From Mediterranea sp. (in: CFB group bacteria) (GTDB lineage: Bacteria; Bacteroidota; Bacteroidia; Bacteroidales; Bacteroidaceae), in NCBI GenBank assembly GCA_031262385.1, contig JAISHU010000076.1:1-38907 (forward strand): a DNA stretch of 38,907 bases, read 5' to 3'. This document shows positions 21,087 to 29,829 of the stretch, one piece after another. The notes below the pieces were generated by a model. It had not been told where the DNA came from. It ran no database searches and was given only the letters and a program-made list of their open reading frames with translations. Position 1 is the stretch's first letter. The number at the start of each line of letters is the position of its first letter. A program made the position numbers and the translations under genes.

Positions 21087-21096
21087 AGTGGGGTAC

Positions 21097-21516
21097 TTAT
21101 TTATTCTCCGGTTGCCGCGTAGCCAACACCATTTTGAAGTGGTTTTCGTTGGCGATGTTCAGCACTTTCACAATCTCGCGATAGGGTACCGATTCATCGG
21201 CATAGAGTGCCACATACATCTCGGGTTCTTTTTCGGCACACACCTGCAAGAACGGTGCGAGGTCTTCGGGGGTGATAGATTGTTCCTTATCGCTCCCAAA
21301 GGCGGCATAGTAATTCAGGTCTTTGTCGATGATGACGCGCGTCAGCGGTTTCGCCGAGGTTTGTTGTTTGCCTTGCGGCAGCAGCACCTTGATGGCGTTG
21401 GGCGAAACCACCGTCGAGGTTATCATAAAGAATATCAGCAACAGAAATATAACGTCGGTCATCGATGCCATTCTGAATGCGGGCGATATTTTGGCTCTAC
21501 GCTTTAGCATCTTCAT
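21097..21516 (-). CDS. exbD: ExbD/TolR biopolymer transport protein
   Basis: SMTDVIFLLLIFFMITSTVV; overlaps exbB by 20 bp. Confidence 0.93.
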   Translation of the reverse strand: MKMLKRRAKISPAFRMASMTDVIFLLLIFFMITSTVVSPNAIKVLLPQGKQQTSAKPLTRVIIDKDLNYYAAFGSDKEQSITPEDLAPFLQVCAEKEPEMYVALYADESVPYREIVKVLNIANENHFKMVLATRQPENK

Positions 21517-22216
21517 TCAGCATATCCATAAAAGCCATGGTTTTGGCTTCCATTTTGTTAACTACCCCGTCTATCAGCGTCACCAAATAGTTGTAGGCAA
21601 ACATCGCGATGATACCTACAATCAAGCCGCCCACCGTTGTCACCATTGCCTCGTAGATACCTCCCGAAAGTAGGGTGATGTCGATGTTGTTACCGGCATT
21701 CGCCATTTCGAAGAAGGCACGTACCATACCCGTTACGGTACCGAGGAACCCAATCATGGGTGCACCCGACGAAATGGTAGCCATAATAGTCATACCCTTT
21801 TCCAGCTTGGCAACCTCAAAGTTACCGACGTTTTCAATGGCAGCCTGCACATCGTTGGCAGGATGTCCCAACCGACTGATACCTTTTTCTATCATACGTG
21901 CCGACGGGGTATTGACGCCGCGACAATAAGAAACGGCTGCTTTTATCTCGCCGCCACGGATGTAATCCTTTATCTTATCCATAAATTGAGGGTCTTCTTT
22001 GGCTGCTCTGCGGATGACGTAGTTGCGTTCAAAGAGGATATAAAAGCAGAGTACGGAAAGCGCCGCCAAGACGAGCATAATCCATCCGCCTTTCAACGCC
22101 ATATCCCACAAGTTAATGGTATCGGGCGTGGTAACAGGAGTCAGCACGGGATTTTCACCCGTCAGTGTTTCGGTAAGCGAAGGGTTCGCTTGAGCTAAAA
22201 GGGTTAATAGTGTCAT
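21497..22216 (-). CDS. exbB: MotA/TolQ/ExbB proton channel family protein
   Basis: [28 protein letters not shown] ... [25 protein letters not shown]. Confidence 0.94.
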   Translation of the reverse strand: MTLLTLLAQANPSLTETLTGENPVLTPVTTPDTINLWDMALKGGWIMLVLAALSVLCFYILFERNYVIRRAAKEDPQFMDKIKDYIRGGEIKAAVSYCRGVNTPSARMIEKGISRLGHPANDVQAAIENVGNFEVAKLEKGMTIMATISSGAPMIGFLGTVTGMVRAFFEMANAGNNIDITLLSGGIYEAMVTTVGGLIVGIIAMFAYNYLVTLIDGVVNKMEAKTMAFMDMLNEDAKA

Positions 22217-22929
22217 GGTTCGAGACAGTTTTTATATGCGTGAATGGTTTGTTCCAATCCCAAGTAGAGTGCATCACAGATAAGTGCGTGACCGATGGAG
22301 ACTTCGTCAATCCACGGGATGCAACGGCAGAGGTATTTCAGGTTGAGCAGACTGAGGTCGTGTCCGGCATTCAGTCCCAATCCCAAGCGACGTGCTGCTT
22401 CGGCGGCGGCAACAAAAGGAGCTACGGCGGCAGCCGGATTTTGCGGATAGGCGGTAGCATAAGGTTCGGTGTAGAGTTCTACACGGTCGGCACCCGTGCG
22501 GGCTGCATAGTCCACCATATCGACATCGGCTGCAACAAACAGCGATGTGCGGATGTTTGCCCGTTTGAACAGGGCTACCACATCGGTTAGAAAACTTAAA
22601 TTGGTACGTGTATCCCAGCCCGAGTTCGACGTGATTTGATCGGGGCTATCGGGCACCAATGTCACCTGATGAGGTTTTACATCAAGTACCAGTTCCATAA
22701 ATTCGGGCGAGGGATAGCCTTCCATATTAAATTCGGTGTGCAGCAGCGGACGAAGTTCGTACACATCGCTGCGTCGGATGTGTCGTTCGTCGGGGCGGGG
22801 ATGTACCGTGATGCCGTCGGCACCAAAGCTTTCACAATCCAGTGCCACCTGCACTACATTAGGAACGTTGCCGCCACGTGCATTGCGCAGGGTGGCAATC
22901 TTATTAATATTTACGCTAAGTTGTGTCAT
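22213..22929 (-). CDS. pdxJ: Pyridoxine 5'-phosphate synthase
   Basis: Likely start [51 protein letters not shown]. The longer ORF to 23256 is an N-terminal overextension. Confidence 0.96.
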   Translation of the reverse strand: MTQLSVNINKIATLRNARGGNVPNVVQVALDCESFGADGITVHPRPDERHIRRSDVYELRPLLHTEFNMEGYPSPEFMELVLDVKPHQVTLVPDSPDQITSNSGWDTRTNLSFLTDVVALFKRANIRTSLFVAADVDMVDYAARTGADRVELYTEPYATAYPQNPAAAVAPFVAAAEAARRLGLGLNAGHDLSLLNLKYLCRCIPWIDEVSIGHALICDALYLGLEQTIHAYKNCLEP

Positions 22930-23165
22930 AACATTTATTCTGTCGGCAAAAGTACAAAAAAATAGTAGCCTGTTAGCAACGTCAATAGTAAAAGTGCATT
23001 TCAATAAGCAAAGCCTCTTTATATCTATATGCGTAAAGTTGCGTTTTTGTGTTTCACATCTTTCACACGCTTCCGGTCCGTTGTAACACAGCAAGAAATT
23101 GTGAAAGACAGCGGTGAAAGAGCGGAGAGGGTATGTTTCACAGGCATTTTGATAAAAAAAAGACA

Positions 23166-23173
23166 TATCTTTG
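23166..23173 (+). promoter_or_regulatory. -7 box TATCTTTG upstream of the LOG operon
   Basis: TAnnTTTG match; no well-spaced -33 TTTG seen. Confidence 0.5.
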
Positions 23174-23174
23174 C

Positions 23175-23292
23175 CGACCGTAACAGGCTGAACTTGTTCA
23201 AGTACGGAAATCCAATAAAGGGAAGTACTTCCGGAAACCCCGGGAGGGGAGTTCACAACCTATACAATTGAAGTTAGATAACCTATATAATT
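23175..23292 (+). ncRNA. Candidate structured 5' leader RNA (unassigned family)
   Basis: Complementary arms TGAACT(23189-23194)/AGTTCA(23250-23255), AAGTAC(23200-23205)/GTACTT(23225-23230), CCCC-GGGA-GGGG(23238-23249), downstream of a -7 box and before the ATG at 23308. Confidence 0.45.
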
Positions 23293-23307
23293 TATGGTGT
23301 AACAAGT

Positions 23308-23895
23308 ATGAGTGATATTCGTTCCGTATGTGTATATTGTGCATCAAGCACAAAAGTAGATGCCGCCTATTTCGAGGCTGCCAACCAATTGGGTACGCTG
23401 CTGGGGCAGCAAGGCATCCGTCTGATAAACGGTGCCGGAAGCATCGGACTGATGCGCGCCACTTCGGATGCCGTGCTGGCTGCCGGAGGCGAAGTAACCG
23501 GCATCATCCCCCGATTTATGATGAAAGAAGGTTGGGGCAACGACGAACTGACGGAATTAATCGTAGTAGAAACCATGCACGAGCGCAAAACATTAATGGC
23601 AGAACGCAGCGACGCCATTATCGCCCTGCCCGGCGGTTGCGGCACTTTGGAAGAGTTATTGGAAATCATTACGTGGAAACAGTTGGGTCTCTACCTCAAC
23701 CCCATCGTCATCTTAAATATCAATCAGTATTACGACCCGCTACTGGCGATGCTCCGGCAGGCTATCGACGAAAACTTTATGCGACCGCAACATGCTGCGC
23801 TTTGGCACGTGGCACGCACCCCCGACGAAGCCGTCGAACTGGTTCGCACCATACCCGTATGGGACCATTCGCTGCGTAAATTTGCCGCTATATGA
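23308..23895 (+). CDS. LOG family / TIGR00730 Rossmann-fold protein
   Basis: PGGCGTLEELLEIITWKQLG motif. Confidence 0.95.
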   Translation: MSDIRSVCVYCASSTKVDAAYFEAANQLGTLLGQQGIRLINGAGSIGLMRATSDAVLAAGGEVTGIIPRFMMKEGWGNDELTELIVVETMHERKTLMAERSDAIIALPGGCGTLEELLEIITWKQLGLYLNPIVILNINQYYDPLLAMLRQAIDENFMRPQHAALWHVARTPDEAVELVRTIPVWDHSLRKFAAI

Positions 23896-24617
23896 TGACC
23901 CCCGAAAGCATCCCGGCAGCCTTTGAAGGAGTATTGCTACCCTTCGTAGCCAAACAGGACGACGGCATCGCCCTGCTGCTGCTGTGTTGCTTCTTTCTTT
24001 CGGCTTTTGTTTTGTCGCGCACACACAACCTGATGCTGCTGTCGGGCAAGAGCTTTCTGACAAATCGCGAACGCAACAGCATCTTTTCCGACACGATGAC
24101 CTTCAATGCACGCTACCTGTTGTTTTTTACTTTACAACTATGCCTCTTTGTTGCCATCATTCTATATCTTTATTTTTCGGAGTTGCAGTCCGGACTGCCG
24201 ATGCACGCCCATCCATACAGCATATTAGCCTCATATACAACCATCTGCGGAGTATTTGTCTTCCTCAAATGGCTGCTCTACCGGTTTCTGGGATGGATAT
24301 TCTTCAACAAGAATAAAATATCAATATGGATTAACTCGTATGCGACACTGTTGTGCTACTCAAGCCTCATTCTTTTCCCTGTTGTATTGCTGCTGATTTA
24401 CCTTGGCTTGAGACAAGATATTACTGTTATAATAGGTTTATTTCTCTTGCTGGTTGCTAAAATATTGACGCTTTACAAGTGGAAATACCTATTTTGTCAT
24501 AATTTGTTCGACAGTCTAAGTTTAATTTTATACTTTTGTGCCCTTGAAATAGCACCTTTGTACCTGTTGTATCGAGGTGTGATAGAACTGAATGATTATT
24601 TGATAACAAATTTTTAG
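23892..24617 (+). CDS. DUF4271 domain-containing membrane protein
   Basis: Multi-TM protein between the LOG gene and hemD, overlapping the LOG stop by 4 bp. Family name assigned from position and membrane profile. Confidence 0.7.
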   Translation: MMTPESIPAAFEGVLLPFVAKQDDGIALLLLCCFFLSAFVLSRTHNLMLLSGKSFLTNRERNSIFSDTMTFNARYLLFFTLQLCLFVAIILYLYFSELQSGLPMHAHPYSILASYTTICGVFVFLKWLLYRFLGWIFFNKNKISIWINSYATLLCYSSLILFPVVLLLIYLGLRQDITVIIGLFLLLVAKILTLYKWKYLFCHNLFDSLSLILYFCALEIAPLYLLYRGVIELNDYLITNF

Positions 24618-24621
24618 GACA

Positions 24622-25374
24622 TTGAGAGTAAAAAAGATACTTGTGTCGCAGCCCAAGCCGGCTACGGAAAAGTCTCCGTATTACGACATCGCTCAGAAGT
24701 ATGGTGTAGACATAGACTTTCGCCCTTTCATTAAGGTTGAAAGCCTTTCGGCAAAGGAATTTAGGCAACAAAAGGTTGCCATTCTGGATTATACTGCGAT
24801 TGTCTTCACTTCGCGCCATGCCATTGACCATTTCTTCCACATTTGTGCAGAAATGCGTGTTACCATTCCCGAAACCATGAAGTATTTCTGCGTTACGGAA
24901 GCCATCGCACTCTACATTCAAAAGTATGTGCAATATCGCAAACGCAAAATTTTCTTCGGAAGCACGGGAAAATTTGAGGACTTGCTTCCTACCATTGTGA
25001 AGCACAAAAACGAGAAGTACCTCGTCCCTATGTCGGACATACACACCGACGAAATCAAATCAATGATGGACAAGTACAAATTGCAACACACCGAAGCCGT
25101 AATGTATCGCACAGTGAGTAACGAGTTTGCCGACGACGAGCCGTTTGATTACGACATGGTCATCTTCTTCAGCCCTGCCGGTGTCGCCTCTCTACAAAAG
25201 AACTTCCCCAACTTCGCGCAAGGCGAAATGAAAATCGCATCGTTTGGCGGCGCCACCGCACAAGCCATACGCGACGCCTCTTTCCGCCTCGATTTGGAAG
25301 CACCCACCGCACAAACGCCCTCTATGACGGCAGCGTTGGACCACTATCTCAAAGAAAACCAGAAAGAAAAATAG
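24622..25374 (+). CDS. hemD: Uroporphyrinogen-III synthase
   Basis: KKILVSQPKPATEKSPYYDIAQKYGVDIDFRPFIKVE; apparent TTG start. Confidence 0.9.
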   Translation: MRVKKILVSQPKPATEKSPYYDIAQKYGVDIDFRPFIKVESLSAKEFRQQKVAILDYTAIVFTSRHAIDHFFHICAEMRVTIPETMKYFCVTEAIALYIQKYVQYRKRKIFFGSTGKFEDLLPTIVKHKNEKYLVPMSDIHTDEIKSMMDKYKLQHTEAVMYRTVSNEFADDEPFDYDMVIFFSPAGVASLQKNFPNFAQGEMKIASFGGATAQAIRDASFRLDLEAPTAQTPSMTAALDHYLKENQKEK

Positions 25375-25383
25375 TTAATAACG

Positions 25384-25442
25384 GCGGGCTACCTGCTACG
25401 AGGACATTTCCATTCCCCCGTACGTGTAGCCCGCAGTTTTTT
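25384..25442 (+). terminator. Intrinsic terminator/attenuator between hemD and rnpA
   Basis: GCGGGCTAC (25384-25392) / GTAGCCCGC (25426-25434) followed by agTTTTTT. Confidence 0.7.
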
Positions 25443-25487
25443 ACCTATACCCTCCTCACCTACCTCACAGACCACTCTCATAAGCAA

Positions 25488-25889
25488 ATGAAAACCCTCG
25501 GAAAATCGGAACGACTGAATAAGAAGAAAGTAATCGAACAACTCTTCTCGGGAAAGTCCTGTTCGTTCTCGGTGTTTCCTTTGCGAATCGTTTATATGCC
25601 TGCGGACGAATCGGACGCGCCGGTGTCCATACTGGTGAGCGTTTCGAAACGACGCTTTAAGCGAGCCGTCAAACGCAATTGCATGAAGCGCCGCATCAAA
25701 GAGGCTTACCGCAAAAACAAGCATCGCCTGCTGCAACAACTTCCGCCCGACAGTCCGCAATTGGTTATCGCCTTTATCTATCTGTCGGACAAACTCACCG
25801 AATCAAAGGTTATAGAAAAGCGCATGCAAACGGCATTGGCGCGCATTCTCGAAACCACACAACATGCCGCAGCCGACACCGTGTCATGA
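25488..25889 (+). CDS. rnpA: Ribonuclease P protein component
   Basis: [25 protein letters not shown]. Confidence 0.96.
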   Translation: MKTLGKSERLNKKKVIEQLFSGKSCSFSVFPLRIVYMPADESDAPVSILVSVSKRRFKRAVKRNCMKRRIKEAYRKNKHRLLQQLPPDSPQLVIAFIYLSDKLTESKVIEKRMQTALARILETTQHAAADTVS

Positions 25890-26107
25890 AAAAGATTGTG
25901 TCATACCTGTTGTTGCTTCCCATATTCTTTTATCAGAAGTTTATTTCGCCCCTGACTCCGCCCTCGTGCCGCTTCACGCCCACCTGCTCGCAGTATGCCG
26001 TTGAAGCCATTCGCAAGCACGGTCCTCTCAAAGGTTTATACTTAGCCGTTCGACGTCTGTTGCGTTGCCACCCGTGGGGAGGCTCCGGATACGACCCGGT
26101 GCCATGA
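25886..26107 (+). CDS. yidD: Membrane protein insertion efficiency factor YidD
   Basis: [33 protein letters not shown]...[14 protein letters not shown]. Confidence 0.96.
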   Translation: MKKIVSYLLLLPIFFYQKFISPLTPPSCRFTPTCSQYAVEAIRKHGPLKGLYLAVRRLLRCHPWGGSGYDPVP

Positions 26108-26733
26108 CCCGACTACTCGACATACACACGCATCACGCTCCCCGGGAAGCCGGAACCGCCATTCTAAACTGCTCGCCCGAAGAGTTTATGCCGCAACCGC
26201 ACGGATGGTATTCGGTAGGCATACATCCGTGGCACCTCCCCGCATCACTCCGTTCGGTTTCCGATGAGACGATACGGATATTTGCACACCCGCAAGTGTT
26301 GGCAATCGGCGAAGCAGGGATAGATAAACTCTCACAAACGAATCTCTCCCTGCAAATTAATATATTTGAGCAACATGCCCGCCTTGCCGAACAATTGGGG
26401 AAACCACTCATCATACACGCCGTAAGAGCGACGGACGAACTTATCAAACTCAAAAAGAGCATTCGCCCCACCCAAGCTTGGATTATCCACGGATTCCGCG
26501 GCAAGGCGGCACTCGCCGACGAATATATCCGACAAGGCTTTTACCTTTCGTTCGGCGACAAATATCAAGAGGAAGCATTGCGCACAATGCCCGTAGAACG
26601 TTTTTTTATAGAAACGGATGAGAGTACAACGCCCGTAGATGCCTTATACGAACGTGCAGCCGCCCTGCGAAACACCCCGCCCGAAGCATTTAAGGAGGCT
26701 ATCCGACAGAATATCGAACGTCTGTTCTTCTAA
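26104..26733 (+). CDS. TatD family hydrolase
   Basis: [24 protein letters not shown]. Confidence 0.85.
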   Translation: MTRLLDIHTHHAPREAGTAILNCSPEEFMPQPHGWYSVGIHPWHLPASLRSVSDETIRIFAHPQVLAIGEAGIDKLSQTNLSLQINIFEQHARLAEQLGKPLIIHAVRATDELIKLKKSIRPTQAWIIHGFRGKAALADEYIRQGFYLSFGDKYQEEALRTMPVERFFIETDESTTPVDALYERAAALRNTPPEAFKEAIRQNIERLFF

Positions 26734-26851
26734 AAAAACAGAAAAAGCCCAACAAACCGCCAACCTCACTGAACAAACGCAACAACTATTTTGTTCCGTA
26801 AGGAGTGAAATTTTACTTATTTCTATTATCTCTTATAAAAACTAAAAAACC

Positions 26852-28318
26852 ATGGAATCGAAAAAACTAACAAACGCCAACGGGCGACCCGTAGCAGACA
26901 ATCAAAACATTCAAACCGTAGGTGTGCGCGGTCCTGCACTGTTGCAAGACCCTTGGTACATTGAAAAACTGGCACACTTCGACCGCGAAGTCATCCCCGA
27001 ACGACGCATGCACGCCAAAGGTTCGGGCGCTTACGGCACCTTTACCGTCACCCACGACATCACCAAGTACACACGCGCGGCTATCTTCAGCAAAGTAGGC
27101 AAGAAGACCGACTGCTTTGTACGCTTCTCTACCGTAGCCGGCGAACGGGGTGCCGCCGATGCCGAACGCGACATTCGCGGATTCGCTATCAAATTCTACA
27201 CCGAGGAAGGCAACTGGGACTTGGTGGGCAACAACACCCCCGTGTTCTTCTTGCGCGACCCGATGAAATTCCCCGACCTCAACCACGCCATCAAACGCGA
27301 CCCGCGTACCAATATGCGCAGCGCCAACAGCAACTGGGACTTCTGGACACTACTGCCCGAAGCACTGCATCAGGTGACTATCACCATGAGTCCGCGCGGC
27401 ATCCCCTACTCTTACCGCCACATGAACGGTTACGGCAGTCACACGTACAGCCTCATCGATGCCAACAACCAACGCATCTGGGTGAAGTTCCACCTAAAAA
27501 CCCAACAGGGCATTAAAAACCTCACCGATGCCGAAGCCGAAGCTATCGTGGCAAAAGACCGCGAATCGCACCAACGCGACCTCTACGAGAGTATCGAAAA
27601 GGGCGACTTCCCCCGCTGGAACCTCCGCATCCAACTTATGACGGAAGCCGAAGCCGACAACTATCGCATCAATCCGTTCGACCTTACCAAGGTGTGGCCG
27701 CACAAAGATTTCCCGCTGCACGAAGTGGGGGTACTCGAACTGAACCGCAACCCCGAAAACTATTTCGCCGAAGTGGAACAGGCTGCTTTTAATCCGCAAA
27801 ACTTAGTAGAAGGCATCGGCTTGTCGCCCGACAAGATGTTGCAAGGACGCCTCTTCTCGTACGGCGATGCACAACGCTACCGTCTGGGCGTCAACCACGA
27901 ACTGATTCCGGTAAACCGCCCCCGCTGCCCGTTCCACGCTTATCACCGCGACGGACAAATGCGCACCGACGACAACTACGGTGGTACGCTGGGCTACGAA
28001 CCCAACAGCTACGGCGAATGGCAAGACCAACCAGACAAGAAAGACCCGCCGCTAAAGGTGCATGGAGATGCTTTCAACTACAACGAACGCGAGTTTGACG
28101 ACGATTATTACACCCAACCGGGCGACCTGTTCCGCCTAATGCCTCCCGAAGAACAACAAGTGACCTTCGAGAATACGGCACGTGCCATGGGCGACTCCGA
28201 ACTCTTTATCAAGCAACGCCACGCACGCAACTGCTACAAGGCAGACCCCGCTTACGGTGCCGGCGTAGCCAAAGCATTGGGCATAGATTTGGAAGAGGCG
28301 TTGAAGGCAACAAGGTAA
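26852..28318 (+). CDS. katA: Catalase (clade 3, small subunit type)
   Basis: [58 protein letters not shown]. Confidence 0.97.
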   Translation: MESKKLTNANGRPVADNQNIQTVGVRGPALLQDPWYIEKLAHFDREVIPERRMHAKGSGAYGTFTVTHDITKYTRAAIFSKVGKKTDCFVRFSTVAGERGAADAERDIRGFAIKFYTEEGNWDLVGNNTPVFFLRDPMKFPDLNHAIKRDPRTNMRSANSNWDFWTLLPEALHQVTITMSPRGIPYSYRHMNGYGSHTYSLIDANNQRIWVKFHLKTQQGIKNLTDAEAEAIVAKDRESHQRDLYESIEKGDFPRWNLRIQLMTEAEADNYRINPFDLTKVWPHKDFPLHEVGVLELNRNPENYFAEVEQAAFNPQNLVEGIGLSPDKMLQGRLFSYGDAQRYRLGVNHELIPVNRPRCPFHAYHRDGQMRTDDNYGGTLGYEPNSYGEWQDQPDKKDPPLKVHGDAFNYNEREFDDDYYTQPGDLFRLMPPEEQQVTFENTARAMGDSELFIKQRHARNCYKADPAYGAGVAKALGIDLEEALKATR

Positions 28319-28351
28319 GTTTGAGTTTGCGAAAAATACTTCTTTATAAAT

Positions 28352-28396
28352 AATAGCTTGTCGGAAACGATTTATTCGTCCCGACAAGCTATTTTT
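28352..28396 (+). terminator. Terminator after katA whose T-tract overlaps a TATTTTTG -7-like box
   Basis: AATAGCTTGTCGG / CCGACAAGCTATT (13-bp perfect) + T run; TATTTTTG at 28390-28397. Confidence 0.8.
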
Positions 28397-28419
28397 GCAG
28401 CATAAAACTCCATACGCCC

Positions 28420-29337
28420 ATGAAACCCAACACACTCGCCATTCTCCTTGCCGGCATCACCGTACTTAGCTGGTCGACCGTAGCCACAGCCTTTAAAATA
28501 TCGCTAAGGTATCTCACCTATTTCGAGATGCTGTTGGTGGCATCTTGCACGGCTCTGCTATTCTTTGCCGCCGTACTTACCTTTCAAAGAAAATGGAAAT
28601 TAGTGGTGTCGCTCCCGGCACGCCAATGGGGGTACTTTGCGCTGTTGGGACTGCTCAATCCCGTGATATACTATTTGGTGTTGTTCAAAGCCTACGATTT
28701 GTTGCCGGCACAAGCAGCACAGCCTATCAACTACGCGTGGCCTATTGTGCTGCTCTTTATGCTGGCACTGTTCGACCGCCAGCCCATTCCGTTCCGCAAA
28801 TACATCGGTATGTTTATTTCGCTGGGCGGCGTAGTTCTTATCTCGGTAGGAACGGGACCATCCACAGGCATCCACACTCCCCTATCGGGATTATTGCTGG
28901 CAGGGTTGAGTGCTTTTTTGTGGGGTGGTTACTGGATGCTGAACAATCGCACGAAAGATAAAACCGACGGCACCGTGGCACTGTTTGCCGGTTTTTTGTT
29001 CGGTAGCCTCTACTTGTTGGCGGGGGCTGCCGTTACAGGAGTGCAACTTCGCACGCTCACAGGTATCTTATCGGGTATGTACGTGGGAGCTTTCGAGATG
29101 GGTATTCCGTTTCTCTGCTTCGGACTGGCACTCCGTAAGACCTCCAACCCTACGCTTATCAACCAACTTTGCTTCCTGTCGCCTTTCCTGTCGTTGTTCT
29201 TCATCTCTATGATATTGGGCGAAACAGTAATCCCCACCACTTACATCGGCTTGGTGCTGATAGTGGCAGGGATTATGTTTAATCAAAGTGTCAAAACGTC
29301 AAACGAACCCTCGAAAAACGCCCCTATTTCGGACTGA
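28420..29337 (+). CDS. EamA/DMT family transporter
   Basis: 10-TM profile, internal duplication of EamA type; ends GLVLIVAGIMFNQ. Confidence 0.93.
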   Translation: MKPNTLAILLAGITVLSWSTVATAFKISLRYLTYFEMLLVASCTALLFFAAVLTFQRKWKLVVSLPARQWGYFALLGLLNPVIYYLVLFKAYDLLPAQAAQPINYAWPIVLLFMLALFDRQPIPFRKYIGMFISLGGVVLISVGTGPSTGIHTPLSGLLLAGLSAFLWGGYWMLNNRTKDKTDGTVALFAGFLFGSLYLLAGAAVTGVQLRTLTGILSGMYVGAFEMGIPFLCFGLALRKTSNPTLINQLCFLSPFLSLFFISMILGETVIPTTYIGLVLIVAGIMFNQSVKTSNEPSKNAPISD

Positions 29338-29412
29338 AGTACGGCTCGGTGACTTTCGTGCGAGTGTAGCGCGTTAAACTATGTGAAAATAGCACCTTAA
29401 TGCGCATACTCA

Positions 29413-29770
29413 CAGAAAGATATGACGAAATAATGTCAAAAAACAAAAAGCGCCTTCAGCGCGAAAAAACAGCCCCAAAAAGGACTTTATGAAATTATCC
29501 CGGCAAGTTAGCGTGATAACTTGCCGGGATAACACAACAATTTGCCGGGAAATACAGACTAACTTGCCGGGATAATTTGCTAAGCCGGCAGTTAATTCGT
29601 TGTTTCCGCGTCGACAGTTCGTTGTTTTCGTGCAGACGATTCGTTGTTTCCGCCGAGTTGATTCATTGTTTCCGCCGAGTTAGTTCGTTAAGTAGCGGGA
29701 GAACATGCATAACGTGCGGTTTAAAGAGACGTTTTCTTCAAAGTACGAGTTAGCAAAAAGCGCCATATTG
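29413..29770 (+). repeat. Copy B of the dispersed non-coding repeat
   Basis: Same order of blocks as copy A; inverted repeat 29495-29532; 22-bp units from 29594 to ~29690 (4 full plus a partial). Confidence 0.9.
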
Positions 29771-29829
29771 CGACATTGTGATATACAAACGGGAAATAAT
29801 GCGCCAATATGCTAACAAGGCGAGAAGTC

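Noticed and set aside
22930-23256. N-terminal extension of pdxJ on the minus strand
   Set aside because: PdxJ proteins start at [10 protein letters not shown]-like sequence; the extension runs over the divergent intergenic region and the structured leader.
23175-23260. SRP RNA (ffs) as the identity of the LOG leader
   Set aside because: Contains GGAA-like loops but lacks the conserved CAGG/AGCAG symmetric-loop core around a GGAA tetraloop; left as unassigned pending a covariance search.
26750-26851. Possible OxyR-type operator upstream of katA
   Set aside because: No clear dyad or consensus could be read by eye; a motif search would be needed.
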